From Pachyseris speciosa (Eukaryota; Cnidaria; Anthozoa; Scleractinia; Pachyseridae): DNA of 64,000 nt. Shown piece after piece: positions 56,369 to 64,000 of the stretch. The stretch is from the NCBI GenBank assembly GCA_016490735.1, contig JAEMWC010000374.1, positions 577,501 to 641,500 of the forward strand. Reading direction: 5' to 3'. Under the pieces are notes generated by a model. It was not told the origin of the DNA, did no database searches, and saw nothing but the letters and a program-made list of their open reading frames with translations. The stretch's first letter is position 1, and each line of letters begins with the position of its first letter. Position numbers and translations under genes: made by a program.

Positions 56369-57545
56369 TATTATTATATAATATTTTTTTGCCGCCACCT
56401 TGTAAATACAACCGTCTTACATCATTTTTTTACTGAAGTTTTTAGCAATACTTTTACAATATGTATACGGATTATAATTACGAGAGAATGCAAGTTGTGA
56501 GAAGATTTGACTCTGTTTCTTACCCTTCAATCTGTAAATATGTTGTTTACTTCGATAGTTCTTACAAATTATGACAATTTGAATAAAGATTTGTGATTAT
56601 TATTATTATTATTATTATTTTATTATTATTGTTTTTATTATTAAAGAAATTATTTTTTTAACTCAAAATTCGTAGATGATTTCGAGGATTAAAATTTTTG
56701 GCTGTATTTATGAACTTGTATACGTTTTTGTTGTTACTTGTAACACTTATCGTGTGTTTTCACATGACGTCATAAAAAACTAAAATTCAAAATTAAACAA
56801 ACTTTTGCATTTTTAGCTTCATCACGTAAAAGAAGTTTTAGAAATGTATCTGCCTACATGTTTTCAGCTCGGTAGCTTGCTTTGTTTTGAAAATAGAGCA
56901 ATTGAATTTTAGATTTTATTACAGTGTGTGACATAAACATGTCTGCTCACAAGCACGTCACGTACATGAAAACATCGATTCCCCGCGTATTTTTTTTAGG
57001 TCTGAAAAGCCAACATGATAAGAGAAGTGTCTATGTGAATGTTTGCAAGCTCAAAACAGAGAAGAAAGCCTTTGAGAAAGCAAAAGTAAATTCCAAATGT
57101 TTTCACTCGTTTCCGGCCGCCATATTTGTGCCCCTCAGAGGGACACTAACATGGCGTTTCCATACTAAACTCTATAATTTTGAGTGGTACATTTTGCCGA
57201 ATAACTCGAGTACGGGATACCGCACAGCCCTGAGACTTAACCATGTTGTTTATTTATTACTATTCTACAATATGTCAGTTTCTTGACTTTATCTATCGAA
57301 TGGTTGATGATTTTATTTTTTTACTTGCGTGACTGAAAACCAAGAATACGTTTTTGTAAGTGTGAACAGTTAACACCATGTTAAAAACTTTGAAATTAAT
57401 TTTAAAAAACCGTTTGAATAATGAGCATTATCCGAGCATTTTAGTGGCTTTTTTTGGGAAGACCGAGCATTTTAGTGGGAAAATTGGAGCATTAAAAGGT
57501 GGAGCATTTTAGTGGGGAAACAAAAACATAATGTACAAAAGCCTA
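55972..57545. mobile_element. Non-autonomous hAT-like element, 1574 bp
   Basis: TAGGCTTTTGTACATTATG at the left is matched exactly by its complement at the right. The 8-bp duplication ACAGCACA flanks it (55964-55971, 57546-57553). Subterminal GAGCATTTTAGTGG-like words are repeated several times near both ends, as expected for hAT transposase binding. The interior has two ATT microsatellites (56335-56380, 56598-56643) and no transposase. Confidence 0.9.
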
Positions 57546-57654
57546 ACAGCACAATCTCGACTCACGCAACAGCTGTTTCACGAGACGCGTGACACGTCGA
57601 GCATGCGTGGATTTCGTTGTAGTTTTTGGATCTTTTTGCAGAAATGAAGACGAA

Positions 57655-58568
57655 CAAGGACAAAAGGTACAAACAAACATATCGTGCACCTGATTATATA
57701 CTAAGCAGAATAGATTTTTGGTGTAGATTGTGAACTACTGGCTTTGAGCGATAAGAACATGACCCAGTGCATGTTCACATATATTTAGCGAGGCAAGTTT
57801 AGTACCTAAAAGCTGGGATATGCCGGAGTACTTTTCGGCTGAAAATTGTTGTAAATTTTGTATTCAATGTCTATGAAGCATGTATGTATAACTGTAAGAC
57901 TTGAGACTGCCTAAATAACACTTATTTTGGCTGAAATATTTGTTTGAGTATTGATTTGTGTCGCGCCGAACCTCAAAACTGTCAAGTCAGAAGTCAAATT
58001 TCACTCAAGTGCTCCGTGAATTTGAATTCGCGTTCCCAAAAATTCATTTCACATGTTGCCCAAAGTTTCAAAAACTATTTTGAAAGCTTCGAGATTGCTT
58101 TTTAATGTAGAATGGTTTTTGTTGTTTGAAATTAGGTACCGGGTGTGATTTTTGGCCTTCGAATTTCGACAAAATTTTCCTCTCGCGAAATCCTCAAAAT
58201 TTTGTAAATATTTAAAAATCTGTAAAATATTCTAGTCGCAATCAATTCAACGGCACGACCACTCAAAATGCGTGTTCAAACCTCTTGAATGTGATAAGAA
58301 GCTTTGTGGCTTGAATAATATTTCAATTAGATTCAAACCGAGCTCTTTCCGTAGCCCGGTCTAAGTCCTCGAAAAAGCGATCTGGCAGAGGTTATAAAGC
58401 GCCCGAACTTGACACCATCCATATGACCAAAATATTCATCCGGTGAAAGTAAAATGTATATTTTCATTAATAGAATACCTAGGGTAATTCACAGAATTTT
58501 TTTCGGATTTTCCGAAAATTTTATAATTCCTACCTCTGGTCGATATTTACAGACATCCGCTCTTAAGC
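57655..58568. repeat. Inverted third copy of the duplicated segment (right-hand part)
   Basis: The complement matches about 52010-52900 and the equivalent parts of copy A, with more divergence. It also lacks the CR1/L2 insertion, which confirms that insertion as a later event in copy A. The signal-peptide exon region is not included. Confidence 0.85.
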
Positions 58569-61500
58569 TCACGATCATTGGTTTTAAAATAGATTTCTCT
58601 TGCCTTTGTTCGAGACGGTTGTCAAATCTCCTCGCTTACAAGATGATGTAAAGTTTTCCTAACATAACGGTATTTTTTTTCAGTCGCATCCGTGTTGAAA
58701 TATTAGAACTAAAAGTATGCTCTATAATGTTGAATTGGACTTTTAAGTCACAATAGAATTTTTATATTAACTAAGTTTTTCTGCAATGCGTACATTACGG
58801 TGGGTATTTCTTGACAACATTTTCTGAAATACAATCGCGTGCAAGCATAACCAACCTTTCTTAGTTCAATTATCGCTCCGTTTTGTTTTTACACTCCAAG
58901 TTTTCACAGTTTGGGATAGGACAACGATAGTTACACGGCTTTTTGTGGTCGCACGTAACATTCCCCGTATACATAGATAACTTGAAGTCGTTTACTTGGT
59001 TTAAAAAAACATATAGCTACTGGAACATTTCAGTACCTCTGAGTATTTTCAGTACTTGAAAACCGTTTACTTCCACTGGAAATCAGCTTCGTCGACACTC
59101 CATGCAAACGAATTCGAAGTATTGTTGCGAGAACAAAAAAGAGTTTGATGCAGTTGCAGAACAATTAATGACAAGATCCCAAAATGTAAACTTGTGTGTG
59201 CTCGCCGGAGCATGCTTTTATTCACTTGTCACTCTTCTTTACAATAATTTAGAAACAGAGATAAAAAATGTTCAGGACTGAATAGTGTATCGGTAGGACA
59301 TCACGCTTAACAAAATGATTTCAACCAAAGTTTTCACGTTGTGGAGAACGACGAAGCAACCAGCTGCTGTTAAGAGCCAAACACGCTCGGGCCAGAAAAA
59401 GAATCTTTGTCAGGAATGGAGCTGAGAATCCTCATTTTTCTTAGCAATGTTTTAGAAATAGTGATATGAAAATATTCAGGGCTGAATATTGTATCGGTAA
59501 GGAATCATTCTTAAAAAAGAAACGCCCCAACCGAAATTCAAGATATCTGAGCGGACATTTTCAGTCATTTTAAACAGTCAGAACAACACTGTTCTAAATT
59601 TGCATACCGTGGGGTTAAATATTTTATTAAGACGCAATATTTATTTGATAAAATGTCACTTTAAACTTTCACCATTACTGATAAACTGTAGCCGTTTGTA
59701 TTTGGATGGACAGTCAGCTAGGATTCAGAGAGTAAGACTAACACTTTATAACAAATTGCCTCCTCTTCAATGACTCAAAATATGACCGAAAAGGAAAAAG
59801 TGATCAACGATCGCGAAGGGACTAAAGTTTCGTGCTGAAATGTTCTCCACGGGTGTCCGCTTTTCATGTAGCTGCCATTTAGCCGTTGAACATTTTATAG
59901 TATTCTAAACTTAACAAGGCTGACAAGGGGGCGGAAATTCGTCATTTCAACTCTAATTGTCACCCGCACAATGGTTAATCAAGAAAGCTCTTGCTAAAGC
60001 GTTTTCGGCAAATAACACGAAATATCACGAAATATTATTGATGAAAATCAAAAGATTCTGGGTACAAATGTCTCTTTTTTATACTTGGACAGAAAATATC
60101 GGAGATTTCGGATAACACTGTAGAATACTGGGCGGCTTTGGTCCACCCTATCTACATGTGTCGGATTGTTGTTCAATGTATAGCAATAAGCGGCCCTGTA
60201 TTTTATTGTTTATGCACCTTTAGATGATAAATCGTGTGGAACTTTATTTTGTTGGGAATAATTCTGGAATTAGTATACTTTTCGATTACTAGGTTGTCCT
60301 AACGTTCCGGAAAACCAGAAGTGCCGTTGTATTCGTCTATTTGTGTACCATCTTAGTTTCCACAAGGAAACAACCCCAGTTTCATTTAACGCAAATTGAT
60401 ACTATAGTTTTACATTCTTGTAGAAAGTCGGATACTAAAGTTAAGCACATAATCTTTGGTTTTAAAGTAGATTTCTCTTGCCTTTGTTCAAAGGCGGTTG
60501 TCAAATCTTCCTTGTTTATAACATGAGGCAAAGTTTCCCTAACTTCTGCTCTGATGGGGGCAGTCTCCAAATCCAACTGGAATGGTGTTCTTCATGCCAC
60601 GGATGTACATATTATGGACGGGTGCGACAGTGAAAACGTGACAATTCACTATTGCCAAGAGATCTGGACACGCCTTCCAGTTCGTTTCATGCACAATTTC
60701 TGTCATTCAACATGATCCACACGTTATTTCTAAGACACATCTGCTAAAAGGTGATGTACACCTTCCCTAAAGAAAGTGAAGGAAATTGGACACGTTAAAG
60801 AGTCACGTGATCATTTCTGTGATAGTTGCCCGTCTAAGCGAGCTTTGATAACAAGTTTTAGCTTTTGCTAAGTTTCACGTTAAGACTGTTATATAGTTTC
60901 AGAGAGAGACCACCCACCAACATTTTGACTTTCATTTTAACTGACCCAGTATTCAGTACAGCTGAGAAGGACTAGAAATGTTCCACTTTGTGAATTACTT
61001 TACTTGTCACCAGAAAAGTTTTGCTTCATGTGCTGTGGAGTGAGTAACATCGGTTATCACTCGGCTGCAATCTTGGAAAATGAAAGGGATTTAATATTAT
61101 AATGTTGATATTTCTGATAACTTTCTGGGCTTTCGGTCAGCTTGCAAATTTTCACTACGACTGGTAAGTTACTTCTGTTATCATCTTTGAACCCTTCAGT
61201 TCTTGAAAGGAAATCTCAGTCCGTCGACAAACCCACCAACAACATATCAGCCATCGGCTACCACGCATAGGCAATCACAAGTTAATTTTGTTTTCTGGCC
61301 TCATAGGACAAGACCTTTCATTTGCTAACTAAATCAAAAGCCAACTTTGTTTGTCTTACTGAGAAGAGTCACACAACACATCATGGAACCCCTTACTTTA
61401 AGTCAGCCTTTCCTCGTTTTGCCTAGTGAGCTCTTAATTACTCCACAGCAAAATGTTTAATTAATAAGACTCTCCAAGAGTGTAAACTGGGCTATTATTG

Positions 61501-62762
61501 TTGTACAGTGCTGCAAGAATTCGTTAGGGTGTTTAAGTAGTCGTTTAAGCAGAAATACAACTTTGGAAAGTAGAAAAACTGGGACTCGGATGAATTTTAC
61601 CTGTCGTTTTTGCCATTTTGTCACTTGAAAGTAGTTCGTATTGAATACAAGCCATGCTCTGGAAAGACAAAGGTACACAGTTTTAACACATCTGCATAGA
61701 GTTTTGGAAACTGGAAAATATGGACTTGGGGCCTGGATTCGACTCAAACGTTTTCTATGCGGGAGCACAGTTTCATTTCGCCCGGTTCATTGTATCTTGA
61801 AACGTTTTGTTACACCGTGAAGTAGCTGCTTGGACAATCTCTGGAAAGGAATTTGAAATACTGTTGCGAAAAACACAAAGATTTGAAGCAACCAGCTGCT
61901 GTTACAGCCCTGAACTCAGGCCGAAAATGGATCTTTGTTAGGAGTGTAGTGAAGATGAATGTTGTCCTCAGAATCCCCATTCCTTTGTGCAGTGGTTGAG
62001 AAATATAGAGATAATTTTTAAGAACTGAAATTTAAATTGTGTGTGCTGGGCAGAGCATGCTTTTGTTCATCTGTCAGTGTAGCAAGTAAGAAAATGATTT
62101 TAACCAGCTGCTGTTACGGTCCCAAACTCGGCCCAAAATGATCTTTGTCAGGAATGGAGTCACGAATCCTCATTCCTCTTTACAATGCTTTAGAATTAGA
62201 GATAAAAAAATGTTTAGGACTGAGGAGTGTATCGGTAAGGCATAATCCTTAACAAAATACCCAAACCCGAATTCAAGATAACAGTCAGAACAACTCCCTA
62301 CTAAATGTGCATAGTTAGGTTCAATTTTCATTTATTTAAAAAGCGGTCTTTATTTGATAAAATGTCGCCTTAAACTTTGACCACTTCTGGTGAACTATAT
62401 CCGTTTGTTTTTAGGATAAACAGTCAGCTACGATTTTCAGAAAACTGACAACTGCTCACGAAAGGTGTCTCCGTTTTACTGGAGAAACTACCCCCATAAA
62501 TTTTCTCTTAATTAGAAATTATCCGACCAGAAAAGAAAACGCGATAAAGGAATAACGGAATGGATCAGAATCCCCCTGATAGGCACACCGCAAGGAAACC
62601 ACACATGTCAGGTCACACCTTTTTACTGGATTTATTTCTTTAATTTTTGATTCCTATGTTAACCGTTAAATTACCGCTATGATGAAGCTGTTCACCGATT
62701 CTTTGCATGGTTCATTATTTTGAGATTGTCTCAATCGCACCCTCAACCCCGCCATCATTCTA
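58569..62762. repeat. Diverged internal duplications, no gene
   Basis: 58570-58680 resembles 60440-60540 (GGTTTTAAARTAGATTTCTC, then GGTTGTCAAATCT). 59225-59725 resembles 62155-62460 (GAGATAAAAAATGTTYAGGA, GTGTATCGGTARG, TTTATTTGATAAAATGTC). Divergence is roughly 20-25% by eye. No coding signal was found. Confidence 0.6.
61768..61890. repeat. Inverted repeat arm, partner at 63853-63975
   Basis: TTTCATTTCGCCCGGTTCAT through AAACACAAAGATTTGA is matched as a reverse complement near the right edge of the window, about 90% identical. The related phrase GAAGTATTGTTGCGAGAACA occurs at 59115. Confidence 0.8.
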
Positions 62763-63241
62763 CTATACTTACTTACTTCCTTACTTTCTGATCCTCTCCA
62801 CGTCGAGGCTTTTCAGGGATAGTTTACAGTGCTTCTGTAGGGTGAGATCGGACGTCAGCCTGTAAAGGCGCCTCTGGCTGCCGCTATCAGTCCATATTTG
62901 ATCTCACCCACCCACCCACCCAATCCACACATGAAAGTCAAAGACAGATGAAAGGTAGAGATAGACCACTACACCGGGAACTACGTCTCCTACTCTTATC
63001 GAACAGTGTGTGGGTTCTTTAACGTCCCACTGATTATTAGGTACAAGTGTTGTGAGACGAGACCTACGGTTTATCGTCCTTATCCGAGAAGACTAGAAAG
63101 TCTAACCATTTGCAGATGTTATTACAAAGGCAGCACTTTTCTCCTCAATTATTTAAAGACCCTAAGTGTTGGTCCGGCCGGGGTTTGAACCCGCGACCTC
63201 CCGCACGCTAGTCCGGTGCTCTACCACTGAGCTAACCGGTC
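62763..63241 (-). mobile_element. tRNA-derived SINE
   Basis: On the minus strand, a tRNA-like head covers 63241-63170, with an A box TAGCTCAGTGGTAG, a B box GGTTCAAACCC and a terminal CCA. The anticodon stem is imperfect, so it is not a functional tRNA. About 400 bp of body follows, containing GGGACGTTAAAGAACCCACA, and a GTAA-type tail at 62763-62790. The body has the look of a conserved SINE core, but I do not assign a family. Confidence 0.75.
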
Positions 63242-63439
63242 GGCGGTATATCATGAGCTCATCACTAGGAGCATACAACTGTCATATATTCCTGTCACGA
63301 TGTTTTCATAGACCATGTTATTTAAAGATTGAATTTCCTGCCAATACCAGACTCCCGCTGAAGCCCCGATGACCAATCACAAGTCGCTGCACGTGCCACA
63401 AGTATCTGCACGTGCAGAGACTTTGTTTTCACTCATTAA

Positions 63440-63785
63440 GGCTATGTCTACACTATGCCGGATAGCATTTTATGTCGTTGTGAAAAATACTCCGGCCTGG
63501 CGTGAACGGCAGTGGCCCAAAACCGCCTCCATCTTTCCACTAGAATCCAATCCTTGCTCCTCGTTGTTGATTTCCGTTTCGGTTCGATTCTTTGTTCACA
63601 CTGTTCCAGAAAGTGTCACGAAAACCTATCCGATATGTGACGATTCACTTTCAAGACCACAGCGGCCCAGCATCGCTCCGACGCAAAAACCGTGCCAAAA
63701 TCATCGTTTTGAATGTGAACAAAAGCCCTATCCGATATGGTTTTCGTGCCGGCACAGGAGCTATCCGATATAGTGTAGACATTGG
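63440..63785. mobile_element. TTAA-type MITE, 346 bp
   Basis: GGCTATGTCTACACTATGCC at the left is matched by the complement of CCAATGTCTACACTATATCG at the right. TTAA lies on both sides (63436-63439, 63786-63789), as for piggyBac- or Kolobok-type elements. The interior repeats CCTATCCGATAT words in both orientations. No transposase. Confidence 0.8.
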
Positions 63786-64000
63786 TTAAAAGTATACTCT
63801 GTCTTTCAAGCACAGACTGAAATTGATCTAGTCCTTGTTATACCTTACAGACTGCATCAAATCTTTTTGTGTTTTTCGCAAAGGTATTTCAAATTCGTTT
63901 CCAGATACTGTCCAAACAGCTACTTCACGATGTAAGAAAACGTTTCAAGATACAATGAACCGGGCGAAATGAAAATGAAATGCAAAGAGTTATCCGGTAT

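Noticed and set aside
63170..63241. Functional tRNA gene on the minus strand
   Set aside because: The A and B boxes are good, but the anticodon stem has mismatches and a SINE body follows, so it is a SINE head.
63369..63773. 134-residue open frame
   Set aside because: It lies mostly inside the TTAA MITE, whose inverted TATCCGATAT words generate the open frame.

Overview
The window looks like nuclear DNA from an invertebrate animal, most probably a cnidarian and perhaps a stony coral. The DNA is AT-rich, coding exons are short and split by GT-AG introns, and most of the length is repeats. The retroelements (L1-like, CR1/L2-like, Penelope-like with hammerhead-type motifs), the many small inverted-repeat elements, and the gene families (RING-TRAF, UBX-like, ISXO2/Merlin-like DDE) fit that assignment. 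It is an inference, because no search was possible.

0-10.4 kb: two exons of a UBX-like protein, a small two-exon candidate gene, an almost full-length but broken L1-like retrotransposon (about 2.7-7.92 kb), and two C-terminal exons ending in a Lys/Arg-rich tail. Splice phases would allow the UBX exons and the tail exons to be one gene with the L1 in its intron.

10.4-21.5 kb: small elements, including a pogo-type MITE and a perfect 62-bp palindrome. There is also a CGAGCTCG-rich repeat, a second basic-tail exon, a 1.35-kb near-perfect palindrome, and a 1-kb TIR element. That TIR element is interrupted by a 2.8-kb fold-back element whose arms are made of ATTCAAC satellite and which has a 6-bp target duplication.

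21.7-36 kb: a minus-strand RING/TRAF-zinc-finger gene (four exons, truncated MATH end), a hAT remnant, and a minus-strand three-exon DDE (ISXO2/Merlin-like) gene whose frame and splice phases are intact, plus MITEs.

36.9-44.5 kb: a plus-strand gene with at least nine exons joined in one consistent phase, rich in Ser/Thr/Pro. It probably ends in a basic tail exon. It runs into a mosaic (44.1-44.7 kb) built from pieces whose parent copies lie elsewhere in the window.

44.7-55 kb: a Penelope-like element (lysine-rich ORF1 plus RT) lacking its GIY-YIG domain in place, with CGAGCTCG repeats on both sides. The endonuclease tail appears 3 kb downstream as a hairpin. This is followed by a GTTCCGGT minisatellite, two copies of a segment carrying a signal-peptide-like first exon (one copy split by a CR1/L2 insertion), and an inverted pair of degenerate hammerhead motifs.

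55-64 kb: a 1.57-kb non-autonomous hAT element, an inverted third copy of the duplicated segment, diverged internal duplications, a tRNA-derived SINE and a TTAA MITE. No convincing host gene was seen here.
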